DNA of 64,000 nt, from the NCBI RefSeq assembly GCF_001187555.1, contig NZ_LFIJ01000001.1:1576078-1640077 (forward strand), in the 5' to 3' direction. This stretch comes from Gilvimarinus polysaccharolyticus (GTDB lineage Bacteria; Pseudomonadota; Gammaproteobacteria; Pseudomonadales; Cellvibrionaceae). The notes beneath the pieces were generated by a model. The model searched no databases. It was not told where the DNA came from and saw nothing but the letters and a program-made list of their open reading frames with translations. Both the position numbers and the translations under genes were made by a program. Every line of letters begins with the position of its first letter. Position 1 is the first letter of the stretch. Of the stretch, positions 18,956 to 29,273 are shown one piece after another.

Positions 18956-19199
18956 AACAGTCCTCTGGGTCATTCGGGATGATAGGCGCACGCTTATATA
19001 GGCGGGAGTTTCCGTAGCAGGAAGGTAACCCAAGCATGTGTAAGAAATTTGGGCGCTGATTATGCCAGTTAGTGGGCAGCCGGTCTACGGTTTGTCGTAA
19101 TCTACACGTATAGAGTCAATGCGCTAAGCTGGTGCTCGCTGTCGTCACACCAGCCAAACACTGGCTGCATTCACACGGCGGTAGCGCTATAGTAACGCC

Positions 19200-19799
19200 A
19201 TGCACCCAAGACCCGTTTCAACCGCACTTTTGATACTCGTAAGCAGTTTACTATTGCTGACGCTCGCCGTCATACATACAAGCATCAATCCCATATTACA
19301 ATACCAGCGTTCCGCCATAGAACACTGGCACTTATGGCGCTTGTTTAGCGCCCATGCCGTACACCTTAATGTGGTTCACGCACTGCTTAACATAACCGCG
19401 CTTTGGTTGATTATTTTTTGGTTGGGAGCCGAGCGTAGTCGGCTCGCCTGGCTGTCAGCCGGCGCGCTTATCGGCCTCGGTATTTCTTTGGCACTCTACC
19501 TTTGGCAGCCCAACATTAGTTACTACGTGGGCTTGTCGGGCGTTTTACATGGGCTACTGGTGTTTGGCTTGGTGCCACTTTGCTGGAAAAACCAACCCGC
19601 CGCGTGGGTGGGGTTTATCGCCGTTATTATTAAATTGTGTTACGAACAAATCATTCCCACTGGCAATAACGCGACAGAGGCGTTAATTGCTGGGCCGGTA
19701 GTGTCTATCGCACACATTTACGGCGCTTGCAGTGGCCTGCTACTGGCACTTATCGGGCAGCTAAAGGAAAAAATACAATGTCGTTTTGCTCGACATTAA
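19200..19799 (+). CDS. rrtA: Rhombosortase (GlyGly-CTERM processing rhomboid protease)
   Basis: A 199-residue six-helix rhomboid-family intramembrane serine protease. The catalytic serine is S113 in GLSGVLHG and the histidine H172 in AHIYGA. The early WRLFSAHAVHLNVVHALLN block is typical. This short form matches rhombosortases, which process proteins carrying a GlyGly-CTERM tail and are common in marine gammaproteobacteria. No protein in this window ends with such a tail, so its targets lie elsewhere. It is transcribed towards recX, with which it is convergent. Confidence 0.85.
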   Translation: MHPRPVSTALLILVSSLLLLTLAVIHTSINPILQYQRSAIEHWHLWRLFSAHAVHLNVVHALLNITALWLIIFWLGAERSRLAWLSAGALIGLGISLALYLWQPNISYYVGLSGVLHGLLVFGLVPLCWKNQPAAWVGFIAVIIKLCYEQIIPTGNNATEALIAGPVVSIAHIYGACSGLLLALIGQLKEKIQCRFARH

Positions 19800-19812
19800 T
19801 GCTCGGTATGAC

Positions 19813-20268
19813 TTACCACATCAAGTCGTTGATGTGCGCTATAGAAAAACCCCGATACTGTAAAAAACGCATCCGTTTGGCTTTTTCTTTGTAATCTACC
19901 GCCGGACGCGGAAACTTACGTTTAAGTACATCCTCGGCTAGGCTCAGCCAATCGGCTTCGCTCGCGGCCAAGGCATCGGCAATTAAGGTGCTCGCTACGC
20001 CTTTTTGTTGCAGCTCTCGGTCTATGCGCTCGGGCCCTCGACCTTTGGCAATAGCGCTGCGCACAAACATACCCGCGTAACGTTCATCGTTTACATAACC
20101 CAACTCGCAAACCCACGCTAGGGTTTCATCGACTCGTTGCGGGTCGGCAAATTTTTGCATAAGCTTTTGCCGTAACTCGTATGCCGAGTGCTCACGTCGG
20201 GTAAGCGAGCCCAAAGCGCTATTGCGAATCTTGGCCGTTAATTGCTCTGGAGTGATGTCGGTATCCAC
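19813..20268 (-). CDS. recX: Regulatory protein RecX
   Basis: A 151-residue RecX protein, the small helical modulator that binds RecA filaments and inhibits strand exchange. Family blocks are visible: LTRREHSAYELRQKLMQK, VNDERYAGMFVRSAIAKGRGPERIDRELQQKGV and KRMRFLQYRGFS. GTG start with an AGGA site. It follows recA by about 160 bp on the same strand. The recA terminator hairpin and a 7-bp tandem repeat lie between them, so recX may depend on read-through. Confidence 0.9.
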   Translation of the reverse strand: MDTDITPEQLTAKIRNSALGSLTRREHSAYELRQKLMQKFADPQRVDETLAWVCELGYVNDERYAGMFVRSAIAKGRGPERIDRELQQKGVASTLIADALAASEADWLSLAEDVLKRKFPRPAVDYKEKAKRMRFLQYRGFSIAHINDLMW

Positions 20269-20309
20269 GTTATTGTCCTAGCGCTTTTGCAGTCTTGTTA
20301 GCGTTAATG

Positions 20310-20349
20310 TTTTAGCTTTTAGCTTTTAGCTTTTAGCTTTTAGCTTTTA
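20310..20349. repeat. Tandem heptamer repeat between recA and recX
   Basis: Five perfect head-to-tail copies of TTTTAGC (20310-20344) followed by a partial sixth copy, TTTTA. It lies just upstream of recX and downstream of the recA terminator. Such short tandem arrays can change length by replication slippage. Confidence 0.85.
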
Positions 20350-20385
20350 AGCGTATTAATGCTCTCGGCAGAAAACTCAAGATAC

Positions 20386-20413
20386 AAAAAAGCCGCAAAT
20401 CTGCGGCTTTTTT
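20386..20413 (-). terminator. Intrinsic terminator of recA
   Basis: AAAAAAGCCGCA, short loop, TGCGGCTTTTTT: a GC-rich stem flanked by A- and T-tracts, 18 bp past the recA stop. It is a good bidirectional-looking rho-independent terminator. Confidence 0.85.
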
Positions 20414-20431
20414 GACAATTTGCAACGACGG

Positions 20432-21466
20432 TTAAGCTTCTTGCTCCTGCTCCACTTCGGCTTCAAGCGGTTTTTTCGCTGTTCCTAGCAACTCGGCCCG
20501 TACTCGGGCTTCAAGTTCTTTGGCTATCTCGGGATTTTCTTGTAAAAACTTAACCACATTGTTTTTACCTTGACCTATTTTATCGCCGTTATAGCTATAC
20601 CAAGCGCCTGCTTTATCAACCATTTCTAGCTTGACGCCAAAATCTAACACCTCGCCTAAACGGTTAATCCCCTCACCGTATAAAATCTGAAACTCGGCCT
20701 GCCTAAAGGGCGGCGCCACTTTGTTTTTCACCACTTTAACTCGGGTCTCAGAGCCGGTAACTTCATCGCCATCTTTAACCGAACCAATACGACGAATATC
20801 CAAACGTACCGACGAGTAAAACTTAAGTGCGTTACCACCGGTGGTGGTTTCGGGGCTACCAAACATCACACCGATTTTCATACGAATTTGGTTAATAAAA
20901 ATCACCAAACAGTTAGCGTTTTTAATATTGCCGGTAATTTTACGCAGTGCCTGTGACATCAAACGCGCCTGCAAACCTACGTGATGATCACCCATCTCAC
21001 CTTCAATTTCGGCCTTAGGTGTTAGCGCCGCCACCGAATCGACAACCAAGACATCTACTGCACCAGAGCGCACCAGCATGTCCGACACCTCCAGTGCTTG
21101 TTCACCGGTATCGGGCTGCGAGATAATCAGCTCATCAACTTTTACGCCTAATTTTTCAGCGTAAATAGGGTCAAGAGCGTGCTCGGCATCAATAAAGGCG
21201 CAGTTGCCACCAGCGCGTTGCGCCTCGGCGATTACTTGCAACGTTAAGGTGGTTTTACCGGATGATTCAGGCCCGTAAATTTCGACAATTCGGCCCTTGG
21301 GTAGGCCGCCAATGCCCAGCGCGACATCCAACCCAAGCGAGCCGGTAGAAATAGCCGGAATCGCCACATGCTCACGGTCACCCATGCGCATTACAGTACC
21401 TTTACCAAACTGGCGTTCGATCTGGCTCAAAGCCGCTTGTAGCGCTTTTTCTTTATTCGCATCCAT
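20432..21466 (-). CDS. recA: Recombinase RecA
   Basis: A 344-residue RecA, the ATP-dependent strand-exchange protein and co-protease for LexA in the SOS response. Walker [10 protein letters not shown] is at 65-73. The L1/L2 regions and the conserved [12 protein letters not shown] and [10 protein letters not shown] blocks are intact. The acidic tail ends [10 protein letters not shown]. The ATG at 21464-21466 behind TGAGG was chosen; a 20-codon upstream extension has no family support. A LexA box lies 140 bp upstream. The order pncC-recA-recX is the usual one in Pseudomonas relatives. Confidence 0.97.
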   Translation of the reverse strand: MDANKEKALQAALSQIERQFGKGTVMRMGDREHVAIPAISTGSLGLDVALGIGGLPKGRIVEIYGPESSGKTTLTLQVIAEAQRAGGNCAFIDAEHALDPIYAEKLGVKVDELIISQPDTGEQALEVSDMLVRSGAVDVLVVDSVAALTPKAEIEGEMGDHHVGLQARLMSQALRKITGNIKNANCLVIFINQIRMKIGVMFGSPETTTGGNALKFYSSVRLDIRRIGSVKDGDEVTGSETRVKVVKNKVAPPFRQAEFQILYGEGINRLGEVLDFGVKLEMVDKAGAWYSYNGDKIGQGKNNVVKFLQENPEIAKELEARVRAELLGTAKKPLEAEVEQEQEA

Positions 21467-21605
21467 TTGACACACCTCAACGTTAAATTCAAAAATTTGC
21501 TTGTTGCCTGTTATCGTTATGCCCAATTTTAGTACGCAGTTTTAATGCGCGGGGCTTATTATCCAACCATGACTGCCAGGCTATGTTGACGAGCATACAG
21601 CAAAA

Positions 21606-21625
21606 TACTGTACAAGAAAACAGTA
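21606..21625. promoter_or_regulatory. LexA (SOS) box of recA
   Basis: TACTGTACAAGAAAACAGTA has the gammaproteobacterial LexA consensus CTG-N10-CAG with symmetrical TA flanks. It lies between pncC and recA, 140 bp upstream of the recA start codon. This predicts SOS induction of recA. Confidence 0.9.
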
Positions 21626-21647
21626 CTATTGATTTATACAGTAGTTT

Positions 21648-22151
21648 TTACACTTTCGCCAATCTAACCAGCTCTCGCAGCGCTGTCACGCAGGCCTGAT
21701 GCCGCACTTGCTCCCTATCTCCTTGGTAAACATAGCACTCAGAGCTAACGTTACCCGCGGCATCGGCCCACCCAAACCACACAGTACCCACCGGCTTATC
21801 TCGTGTACCGCCACTGGGACCAGCAATACCGCTAACGGCTACCGCTAAATCAGCCCCACTGGCCGCTTTAGCGCCAAGCGCCATTTGCTCTACCACCGCA
21901 CGACTTACTGCTCCTTCATCTGCCAAAGTGGTTTCACTAACGCCCAGCAAACGCACCTTGGCACTATTGGCATAGGTCACAAACCCCATTTCAAACCACT
22001 GTGAGCACCCCGGAGTTGCCGTTATCGCGCTGGCAACACCACCGCCTGTACACGACTCAGCCGCCGTCACCTGCCAGCCTCGCGCACTTAAATAAGCGCC
22101 TAACTCGGCCGCCAAATGCGGTAGTGTCAAACTGGCTGTCAACTCAGGCAT
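21648..22151 (-). CDS. pncC: Nicotinamide-nucleotide amidohydrolase (CinA C-terminal family)
   Basis: A 167-residue stand-alone CinA C-terminal domain that deamidates NMN to nicotinate mononucleotide in pyridine-nucleotide recycling. Family blocks seen are VTAAESCTGGGVASAIT, the YANSAKVRLLGV segment and AVSGIAGPSGGTRDKPVGTVWFG. The N-terminal MoaB-like domain of long CinA proteins is absent, as in E. coli PncC. It is upstream of recA on the same strand and divergent from mutS, which is the standard neighbourhood. Confidence 0.92.
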   Translation of the reverse strand: MPELTASLTLPHLAAELGAYLSARGWQVTAAESCTGGGVASAITATPGCSQWFEMGFVTYANSAKVRLLGVSETTLADEGAVSRAVVEQMALGAKAASGADLAVAVSGIAGPSGGTRDKPVGTVWFGWADAAGNVSSECYVYQGDREQVRHQACVTALRELVRLAKV

Positions 22152-22302
22152 TTTTGTCTCTCTTATTACTGCAGGTTAAGCACGCTTAACGCGTAAGAAT
22201 AGGCATAAGGTATTCTCCGTACTCGCGCAGTGCAAGTCCATAGTGATTGCCGTAAAATGCCCAGCTGTTCTCCCGCTAACCCGCACACAAGTATTGGAAA
22301 TT

Positions 22303-24897
22303 ATGTCTTCAAATACGACCGCCAAGCCAGACGCCACCGCCCATACCCCCATGATGACGCAGTATTTACGCATCAAAGCAGAGCACCCCAACGAGTTGGT
22401 GTTTTACCGCATGGGGGATTTTTACGAGCTATTTTTTGACGATGCAAAGAAAGCCTCGGAACTGCTGGATGTAACTTTAACCGCACGCGGGAAATCTGGC
22501 GGCGAACCTATCCCCATGGCCGGAGTGCCGTATCACGCAGCCGAAGGTTATTTAGCGCGCTTGGTGCGAGCCGGTGTGTCGGTGGCAATTTGTGAGCAAA
22601 TTGGCGACCCAGCCACCAGTAAAGGACCGGTTGAGCGCAAGGTAATGCGGGTAATAACCCCAGGCACCGTCAGCGACGAAGCTTTAATGGACGAGCGTCG
22701 CGATACTTTATTAGTTGCGCTCCATCGCCATGAAAACACTTACGGTATCGCCTCGCTGGATATGGCCAGCGGCCGCTTTTTAGTGCTCCAAGTAGATGGG
22801 CTCGATGCCGCAACGGGCGAGTTACAGCGCTTAAACCCCGCCGAGCTGTTGGTCAGCGACGATTTAATGCTGCCCGAGCTGACCGAGAATCGTAAAGGCG
22901 TGCGCCGCCGCGGGCCGTGGGAGTTTGAGCTAGAATCCGCCCAGCGCTTATTAGCGCGCCAGTTTGGCACACAAGATTTATCTGGTTTTGGTTGCGACCA
23001 TTTAGACAGTGCGATTGCCGCCGCCGGTTGCCTATTAGGTTACGCGCGCGAAACTCAGCGCACCGATCTACCCCACGTGCGTGGCTTGGCGTTTGAAAAC
23101 CGCGACGAAGCAGTCGCGCTAGACGCGGCAACCCGTCGTAACCTAGAGATTGATATCAACCTCACCGGCGGCGATGAGAACACATTATTTGCGGTACTTA
23201 ACCGCACAGCCACCGCGATGGGTGCACGCTTATTGCGCCGCTGGTTAAACCGACCACTGCGCGATATGAATATATTAGTGCAACGCCAAGATGCGTTAAG
23301 CGTACTCACCGACAACTATAAGTTTGAGCCGGTGCGCGAGCTGTTAAAACGTATTGGCGACATGGAACGCATTTTGGGTCGGCTGGCACTGCGCTCATCG
23401 CGCCCCCGCGATTTATCCCGTTTAGGTGCATCGCTCGCCTGCTACCCAGAGCTACAAGCGTCACTTAAAGCCTGTCAGTCATCCCGACTCATTGAGCTGG
23501 CGCAACTGATTAACACCTTTCCGACACTGGTCGATTTGCTCGAGCGCGCCGTGGTCGAAAACCCACCGGTAGTGATCCGCGAAGGCGGTGTGATTGCTGA
23601 AGGTTACGACAGTGAACTGGACGAGCTGCGTAATATCAGCAACAACGCCGGCCAGTACTTGGTAGATTTAGAAACTCGCGAGCGTGAACGCACCGGCATT
23701 AACACCCTTAAAGTGGGCTATAACCGAGTGCACGGTTATTTTATAGAGCTAAGCCGCGCACAGGCACAAACCACCGAACTGCCCGTCGATTACCAGCGCC
23801 GACAAACCCTAAAAAACGCCGAGCGCTTTATTACCCCAGAGCTAAAAGAGTTTGAAGACAAAGCGCTATCGGCCAAAAGCCGAGCTTTAAGCCGTGAAAA
23901 AGCTTTATATGAAGCCTTAATAGAAGAACTTAACGCACACTTAATTCCGCTGCAAGACTCGGCCGCCGCCGTAGCCGAACTGGATGTGCTGACTAACTTT
24001 GCCGAGCGCACCATCAATCTAGAGCTGTGCCGTCCCGAGCTGGTTCATACTCCAGGGCTATCAATTAACGCCGGCCGACATTTAGTCGTCGAGCAGGTCT
24101 TGGACGGGCCGTTTGTCCCCAACGATTTAGAGTTTAACGATCAGCGCCGAATGCTGATTGTTACCGGCCCCAACATGGGGGGTAAATCAACCTATATGCG
24201 CCAAGCTGCATTAATTACCCTGCTGGCACATGTGGGCTGTTTTGTACCCGCCAGCAGCGCAAAAATTGGCTTAGTCGACCGCATCTTTACTCGTATTGGC
24301 TCGTCCGATGATTTGGCCGGTGGCCGCTCAACCTTTATGGTAGAGATGACCGAAACCGCCAATATTTTGCACAACGCCACCGACCGCAGCCTAGTACTGA
24401 TGGATGAGATTGGCCGTGGCACCAGCACCTTTGATGGCCTGGCACTCGCATGGGCTTGCGCTCGCCACCTAGCCGAAAACGTGCGCGCCTTTACGTTGTT
24501 TGCCACCCACTACTTTGAGTTAACCGAGCTACCGACCAGCCTGCCAGATATCGCCAATGTCCACCTCAATGCCACCGAGCACAAAGACAACATTGTGTTT
24601 TTACATAAAGTACAAGAAGGGCCAGCCAGTAAAAGCTACGGGATCCAAGTGGCCAAACTGGCGGGAATCCCAACCATCGTACTGCAACGCGCGGCCGAAC
24701 AACTGAGCTTGCTCGAAAACAACCAGCGACCAGCACCCACTGCAAGTAGCGCCCTTCAAGCATCACCTTTGCAGCCGAGTTTATTTGACGCGCCCAACAA
24801 CCCTGCAATCGAGGCGTTAACAGAGATTGACCCCGACGAATTAACCCCAAGGCAGGCATTAGAGGCTCTATACCGCCTAAAACAGCTTAATTCATGA
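22303..24897 (+). CDS. mutS: DNA mismatch repair protein MutS
   Basis: An 864-residue MutS that recognises mispairs and recruits MutL. The mismatch-wedging F-x-E motif is F40-Y-E42. The connector, lever and clamp regions follow, and the Walker A is GPNMGGKST (622-630), followed by [14 protein letters not shown] and the [11 protein letters not shown] block. The C-terminal tetramerisation tail is present. The start ATG at 22303 was chosen over an extension of 20 codons with no family match. It is divergent from pncC and followed 80 bp later by fdxA. Confidence 0.96.
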   Translation: MSSNTTAKPDATAHTPMMTQYLRIKAEHPNELVFYRMGDFYELFFDDAKKASELLDVTLTARGKSGGEPIPMAGVPYHAAEGYLARLVRAGVSVAICEQIGDPATSKGPVERKVMRVITPGTVSDEALMDERRDTLLVALHRHENTYGIASLDMASGRFLVLQVDGLDAATGELQRLNPAELLVSDDLMLPELTENRKGVRRRGPWEFELESAQRLLARQFGTQDLSGFGCDHLDSAIAAAGCLLGYARETQRTDLPHVRGLAFENRDEAVALDAATRRNLEIDINLTGGDENTLFAVLNRTATAMGARLLRRWLNRPLRDMNILVQRQDALSVLTDNYKFEPVRELLKRIGDMERILGRLALRSSRPRDLSRLGASLACYPELQASLKACQSSRLIELAQLINTFPTLVDLLERAVVENPPVVIREGGVIAEGYDSELDELRNISNNAGQYLVDLETRERERTGINTLKVGYNRVHGYFIELSRAQAQTTELPVDYQRRQTLKNAERFITPELKEFEDKALSAKSRALSREKALYEALIEELNAHLIPLQDSAAAVAELDVLTNFAERTINLELCRPELVHTPGLSINAGRHLVVEQVLDGPFVPNDLEFNDQRRMLIVTGPNMGGKSTYMRQAALITLLAHVGCFVPASSAKIGLVDRIFTRIGSSDDLAGGRSTFMVEMTETANILHNATDRSLVLMDEIGRGTSTFDGLALAWACARHLAENVRAFTLFATHYFELTELPTSLPDIANVHLNATEHKDNIVFLHKVQEGPASKSYGIQVAKLAGIPTIVLQRAAEQLSLLENNQRPAPTASSALQASPLQPSLFDAPNNPAIEALTEIDPDELTPRQALEALYRLKQLNS

Positions 24898-24977
24898 CAA
24901 TATGATCTACCAAAAACTGAGAATGCTGGTAAAATGCCCCCCTTTCGCACAAGCACCTGTAATCGTGGAGTCGCACA

Positions 24978-25301
24978 ATGACATTCGTAGTTGGGGATAA
25001 CTGCATTAAATGTAAGCACACAGACTGTGTCGAGGTTTGCCCAGTTGACTGTTTTTACGAGGGGCCCAACTTTCTGGTCATTCACCCAGATGAATGTATT
25101 GATTGCGCCCTGTGTGAGCCAGAGTGTCCGGTAGATGCTATCTTCTCGGAAGATGAACTACCCGAAGAGCAAGCGGTGTACCTAGAACTTAACGCCGAGC
25201 TGTCCGAGGTATGGCCCAATATTACCGAGAAAAAAGACGCCCCTGAAGATGCCGAAGAATGGGATGGCGTGGAAGATAAGCTGCAATACTTAGAGCGCTA
25301 A
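24978..25301 (+). CDS. fdxA: Seven-iron ferredoxin FdxA
   Basis: A 107-residue ferredoxin of the Azotobacter FdI/FdxA type with one [3Fe-4S] and one [4Fe-4S] cluster. Cysteines are at 9, 12, 17, 21 and 25 and in the second motif [12 protein letters not shown] (40, 43, 46, 50). The C-terminal extension after residue 60 is typical. It serves as a cytoplasmic electron carrier whose partner is not known here. A GTGGAG site precedes the ATG. It lies between mutS and rpoS as in Pseudomonas, ending at a shared terminator. Confidence 0.94.
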   Translation: MTFVVGDNCIKCKHTDCVEVCPVDCFYEGPNFLVIHPDECIDCALCEPECPVDAIFSEDELPEEQAVYLELNAELSEVWPNITEKKDAPEDAEEWDGVEDKLQYLER

Positions 25302-25312
25302 GCGCTCCTAGC

Positions 25313-25354
25313 AGCCATAAAAAACCGCGCTTAATGCGCGGTTTTTTTATGGCT
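25313..25354. terminator. Bidirectional terminator between fdxA and rpoS
   Basis: AGCCATAAAAAACCGCGC, loop TTAAT, GCGCGGTTTTTTTATGGCT. The stem has A- and T-tracts on both sides, so it can terminate both fdxA (plus) and rpoS (minus). Confidence 0.92.
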
Positions 25355-25374
25355 CGGATTGAGAGTATTAACCT

Positions 25375-26364
25375 TTAAACTCCAAATAAACTCTCACTAC
25401 TAAGACCTTGCTTTTCCATAATGTCACGCAGTCTATGCAATCCCTCAACTTGTATTTGCCGCACTCGCTCGCGAGTTAAGCCAATGGCTCGGCCAACCTG
25501 CTCTAACGTGCCCACCTCATGACCACGCAAGCCAAACCGGCGCGCCAGCACCTCGCGTTGTTTTTCGCTAAGGTCGTCAAGCCATAAATCTAAGCTGTCT
25601 TTAATATCGTCATTTTGCGTTAAAACGGCAGGATTGGATTCTTTTTGATCAGTAATAGTATCGACAACCGTCCGATCCGATGAGTTGCCAATAGGAGTAT
25701 CAACCGAAGTCACTCGTTCGTTTAAACCTAACATTCGCTCCACATCACTGACCGGTTTTTCCAACATTTGGGCGATCTCGTCGGCTGACGGCTCGTGATC
25801 AAGTTTTTGCGTTAACTGGCGCGCGGCGCGCAAGTAAACGTTAAGCTCTTTAACAACATGGATCGGCAGGCGGATAGTGCGAGTTTGATTCATGATCGCT
25901 CGCTCAATAGTCTGGCGGATCCACCACGTGGCGTAGGTGGAAAAACGAAACCCGCGCTCTGGGTCAAACTTTTCTACCGCGCGAATTAAACCGAGATTGC
26001 CCTCTTCTATTAAGTCGAGTAGTGCCATGCCACGATTAACGTAACGGCGCGATATTTTTACCACCAAACGTAAATTGCTTTCGATCATTCGTTTGCGTGA
26101 GGCTTCGCAACCGTTTAATGACTTACGCGAAAAGTACACCTCTTCCTCTGCAGTTAGCAGCGGTGAAAAGCCTATTTCATTTAAGTAAATCTGAGTCGCA
26201 TCAAGCGATGAGGTATCGCTGGGGTATCGATCGGGTGTGGGTTTTCGTTTTTTTGCGGTGCTGGGTTGAGGTTGGTCATCAAGTACGATGGCGGCAATAT
26301 CCGTGTGTGCAAAGACTTGCTCGTCGCGCTTAGTTTTTATTATTTCCCTATTTTGTACTGGCAT
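25375..26364 (-). CDS. rpoS: RNA polymerase sigma factor RpoS
   Basis: A 329-residue stationary-phase and general-stress sigma factor. Region 1.2 ([21 protein letters not shown]), region 2 ([25 protein letters not shown], then [16 protein letters not shown]) and region 4 ([19 protein letters not shown]) are all present, and length matches RpoS (about 330). A GGGGGC site precedes the ATG. It is downstream of nlpD on the same strand. In relatives the main rpoS promoter lies within nlpD, so the same is likely here. The roughly 200-bp nlpD-rpoS gap would form an untranslated leader available for post-transcriptional control. Confidence 0.96.
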   Translation of the reverse strand: MPVQNREIIKTKRDEQVFAHTDIAAIVLDDQPQPSTAKKRKPTPDRYPSDTSSLDATQIYLNEIGFSPLLTAEEEVYFSRKSLNGCEASRKRMIESNLRLVVKISRRYVNRGMALLDLIEEGNLGLIRAVEKFDPERGFRFSTYATWWIRQTIERAIMNQTRTIRLPIHVVKELNVYLRAARQLTQKLDHEPSADEIAQMLEKPVSDVERMLGLNERVTSVDTPIGNSSDRTVVDTITDQKESNPAVLTQNDDIKDSLDLWLDDLSEKQREVLARRFGLRGHEVGTLEQVGRAIGLTRERVRQIQVEGLHRLRDIMEKQGLSSESLFGV

Positions 26365-26562
26365 GCTACGCCCCCTTCAGGATCCATACCGGAGTTTGTC
26401 GCCTCTCTTAGACGACAATATATCCAGCGGTACCATAGCCACGGGCTGTGGCTCACGTTCAACTTAACTTACATTTAATTTAAGTAACTGATCACCCAAC
26501 CTAAGCAGCTGATCCGTTAACTGTAAGCGACGATGAATAGTGTTGGTTAACTCGTAAACTCT

Positions 26563-27468
26563 TTAACGTTTCGGTAAATACGTTAACGGATTTATAGGCT
26601 TTCCATCGCGCCGTATTTCAAAATGTAATTTATGTTTATCCGTACCGCTAGAACCTAATTTAGCAATTTGCTGACCGGCTTTTACGCTATCCCCTTCGCT
26701 GACTAATAGTGCCTGGTTATGTGCGTAGGCACTGAGGAAGGTCTCGTTATGTTTGACGATCACCAACTTACCATACCCGCGCAATCCGGTGCCTGCGTAT
26801 ACAACGCGCCCAGCACCGGCTGCCATTACAGAGTCACCTACTTTACCGCCAATATCAATACCTTTATTTAACCCACTGGAACTACTAAAACTGCCAATTA
26901 CCGGACCATCAGCCGGCCAGCGCCATTGCACTGCGCCGGTTAATAATGGCGGCGGATTAGTCGCAGCAGGGGCAGGTGTTTTATTTTCAGAACGTGGTGG
27001 CGGGCTTGCTTTAGGTGTAGCGCTAACGCTAGGCGTCGAATTGACGCTCACACGCGGCCTTTGAGCCACCGCCGTTGTATTGCTGCTAGTGCTTGCGGGA
27101 CGCTGAGTATTGGCTACAGGGCGTCGAGTATTGGCGGCAATTGATGGTGGCGGCTGCCGTTTAGAAGCGTCATCTATATCCAGCCGCAGCTGCTGAGACT
27201 TATAGATGGTATAAGGTGGGCCCACACCGTTATGGCGCGCCAACAAGCGAAAGTCTAAGCCATAGCGCCAAGCAATCGAATAGAGGGTTTCGCCTGACGA
27301 AACGGTGTGCAGCAAAATTTTTCGGGTGGGAGGTTGTTGCCGATCGGCGACCGAGGCTGGCGGCGCAGAGCTACAAGCGCACAACCACACAGTGATCAAT
27401 ATAACGAACGGGCGACTTATGCGCCAATCGCATAGTGTGATCTGCGCCCATGTTTTCGCCTGTTTCAT
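26563..27468 (-). CDS. nlpD: Murein hydrolase activator NlpD (LysM, degenerate M23)
   Basis: A 301-residue putative lipoprotein. The signal segment ends with a lipobox-like LCAC. A LysM domain follows (about 52-97: HTVSSGETLYSIAWRYGLDF), then a proline/serine-rich linker and a C-terminal LytM/M23 domain. Two zinc ligands of active LytM proteins are missing: NKGID replaces HxxxD, and KLHFE replaces HLHFE. It therefore probably activates an amidase (AmiC type) rather than cutting peptidoglycan, as in E. coli NlpD. The ATG at 27466-27468 was used. It is upstream of rpoS, as usual. Confidence 0.92.
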   Translation of the reverse strand: MKQAKTWAQITLCDWRISRPFVILITVWLCACSSAPPASVADRQQPPTRKILLHTVSSGETLYSIAWRYGLDFRLLARHNGVGPPYTIYKSQQLRLDIDDASKRQPPPSIAANTRRPVANTQRPASTSSNTTAVAQRPRVSVNSTPSVSATPKASPPPRSENKTPAPAATNPPPLLTGAVQWRWPADGPVIGSFSSSSGLNKGIDIGGKVGDSVMAAGAGRVVYAGTGLRGYGKLVIVKHNETFLSAYAHNQALLVSEGDSVKAGQQIAKLGSSGTDKHKLHFEIRRDGKPINPLTYLPKR

Positions 27469-27561
27469 CAACCTACTACCCCTGCCGGCTTATTTACTTT
27501 AGCGATTAGTAATAACCCGTTATGTAAAATTCATCTTATATAGCGGGTGTCGACATTCAGT

Positions 27562-28524
27562 TTAAACGCTACCGTTATTGGCGCTAGTGGCATTTTTTGA
27601 TTGTAATTGCCGGGCACCATATTCCAGCGCAAAAACCATAACAACCGCGGCAGTAAACAGCGCCAAAACACTGGGCCACGCGCTGCTAGCGGCAGTTGCT
27701 GTTTCGTAGTCCCACGGCATTAGATTGCGCTGCACCAGCGGCACTAACTCACCATGGCGGTCCAGCATAGTACTAACGGTTTGCTTCCAGGGCCAAACAA
27801 TCGTTAAAGAGCCTGCCAACACACCACATAAAAACGCCAGTGTGGGCTGCCGGTAGCGCTGTAACAACCAATACAATAAATGCGAGAACAACAACAACCC
27901 GACAATACAACCGGCCATAAAGGTGAGTAAAAGTTTAAGGTTAAATTCCGTTACCGCCGCAATAACCACTGGGTACACTCCCATAATGAGCAGTAAAAAA
28001 CTGCCCGAGATACCCGGCAAAATCATGGCACAAATAGCAATGGCGCCGGCGGCAAAAATGGTAAAGGTATTAATAGGCATATTAACGGGCTTAACCGAGC
28101 CGAGCCATATAGCCGCCAGTGCACCTATAATCAGCGCCACAAGTACCAGCGCATTGCGCCACGCTAAACCGCGCCCAATATAAATCGTTGATGCCAAAAT
28201 TAAACCACTAAAAAAACCCCACACTTGCAGCGGATAACTCGTTAAGGCAAACGCGATACCGTGCGCCAGGGTGGCGATGCTGATTAAAACTCCAGCAAAC
28301 AATACACACAAAAAAGTGCCGTCTACGTGCTGCCAAAAGGCTCGCCAGCCATCGCGCTTAAGTATTAGCAACGCCGCTGGGGTAAACGATTTAAGTGCGC
28401 CCAAGAGGCGCTCATAAATGCCGGTAATAAACGCAATAGTGCCACCGGACACCCCAGGCACGACATCGGCAGCGCCCATGGCCATGCCTTTAAGCAACGT
28501 GGCGATAATCGGAGTGGATGACAT
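27562..28524 (-). CDS. popT: DUF368 membrane protein (PopT-type undecaprenyl phosphate translocase)
   Basis: A 320-residue polytopic inner-membrane protein with about eight hydrophobic segments. The DUF368 signature is visible in the repeated gly-rich segments (GAADVVPGVSGGTIAFITGIYERLL and AICAMILPGISGSFLLLIMGVY). DUF368 proteins, named PopT in Vibrio cholerae, recycle the lipid carrier undecaprenyl phosphate across the membrane. Its ATG overlaps the pcm stop by one base (TAATG), so it is translationally coupled to pcm. Its place between pcm and nlpD is not the standard arrangement. The gene symbol is by family, not proven. Confidence 0.85.
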   Translation of the reverse strand: MSSTPIIATLLKGMAMGAADVVPGVSGGTIAFITGIYERLLGALKSFTPAALLILKRDGWRAFWQHVDGTFLCVLFAGVLISIATLAHGIAFALTSYPLQVWGFFSGLILASTIYIGRGLAWRNALVLVALIIGALAAIWLGSVKPVNMPINTFTIFAAGAIAICAMILPGISGSFLLLIMGVYPVVIAAVTEFNLKLLLTFMAGCIVGLLLFSHLLYWLLQRYRQPTLAFLCGVLAGSLTIVWPWKQTVSTMLDRHGELVPLVQRNLMPWDYETATAASSAWPSVLALFTAAVVMVFALEYGARQLQSKNATSANNGSV

Positions 28525-29165
28525 TAACGTGTGGTTCCCGACAACAGCGGTACAAACCGCACAGGCTCTAAGATTTTGGTGACAAACTCATCGGTGTCGC
28601 CCACCCGTAAAATAAGATGTAGGCTTTGTTCACGATCCCCCACCGGAATCACCAAAACACCGTTGGGTGCTAATTGCTGTTTAAGGTCTTCGGGCACAAA
28701 ACGCGGCGCAGCGGTACTTAAAATACCATCAAACGGGCCTTTATCTGGCCAGCCAAAGCCACCGTCGGCGTGGCTTAGCATCACGTTATGTAAGCCCAGC
28801 TGACGCAATCGCTGGCGGGCTTTATCTTGTAACGGTTTAATACGCTCAACACTGTAGACTTGCTCGACCAGCTGCGCCAATACCGTCGTTTGATACCCAG
28901 AGCCTGTGCCAACCTCTAACACACGCTTAAGCGAGCCGGCGGCACCCAACAACACTTCGGTCATACGAGCCACAATATAAGGTTGCGACAGTGTTTGGCC
29001 AAAGCCAATGGGCAGCGCGGAATCTTCGTAAGCGCGGTGCGATAACGCCTCATCTAAAAACAAATGCCGCGGGGTGTTACGAATCACGTCGAGCACTTTT
29101 AAGTCACTAACGCCCTGTTCCATAAGCCGCTGCACCAGCCGCTCGCGGGTGCGTAGCGAGGTCAT
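28524..29165 (-). CDS. pcm: Protein-L-isoaspartate O-methyltransferase
   Basis: A 213-residue SAM-dependent enzyme that repairs isoaspartyl damage in ageing proteins. The SAM motif [12 protein letters not shown] is at 82-93. The substrate-site blocks [21 protein letters not shown] and [14 protein letters not shown] are conserved. The ATG at 29163-29165 with an AAGGTG site gives the usual Pcm N-terminus ([14 protein letters not shown]); a GTG ten codons upstream is possible. It is coupled to the DUF368 gene downstream. In most gammaproteobacteria surE sits directly upstream, but here truD is next with only about 110 bp between. Confidence 0.93.
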   Translation of the reverse strand: MTSLRTRERLVQRLMEQGVSDLKVLDVIRNTPRHLFLDEALSHRAYEDSALPIGFGQTLSQPYIVARMTEVLLGAAGSLKRVLEVGTGSGYQTTVLAQLVEQVYSVERIKPLQDKARQRLRQLGLHNVMLSHADGGFGWPDKGPFDGILSTAAPRFVPEDLKQQLAPNGVLVIPVGDREQSLHLILRVGDTDEFVTKILEPVRFVPLLSGTTR

Positions 29166-29273
29166 GCCCACACCTTCTAGTATCAGATTGCTCACGGTTC
29201 ACCCCTGTTAAACCGGCCTAAGCTGGTGCTTAGTGCCTTTTTTTAATGACGCCACTATAGCATAAAAGCCGTT

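Noticed and set aside
20310-20349. Possible CRISPR-like array
   Set aside because: The repeat unit is 7 bp with no spacers, so it is a simple tandem repeat.
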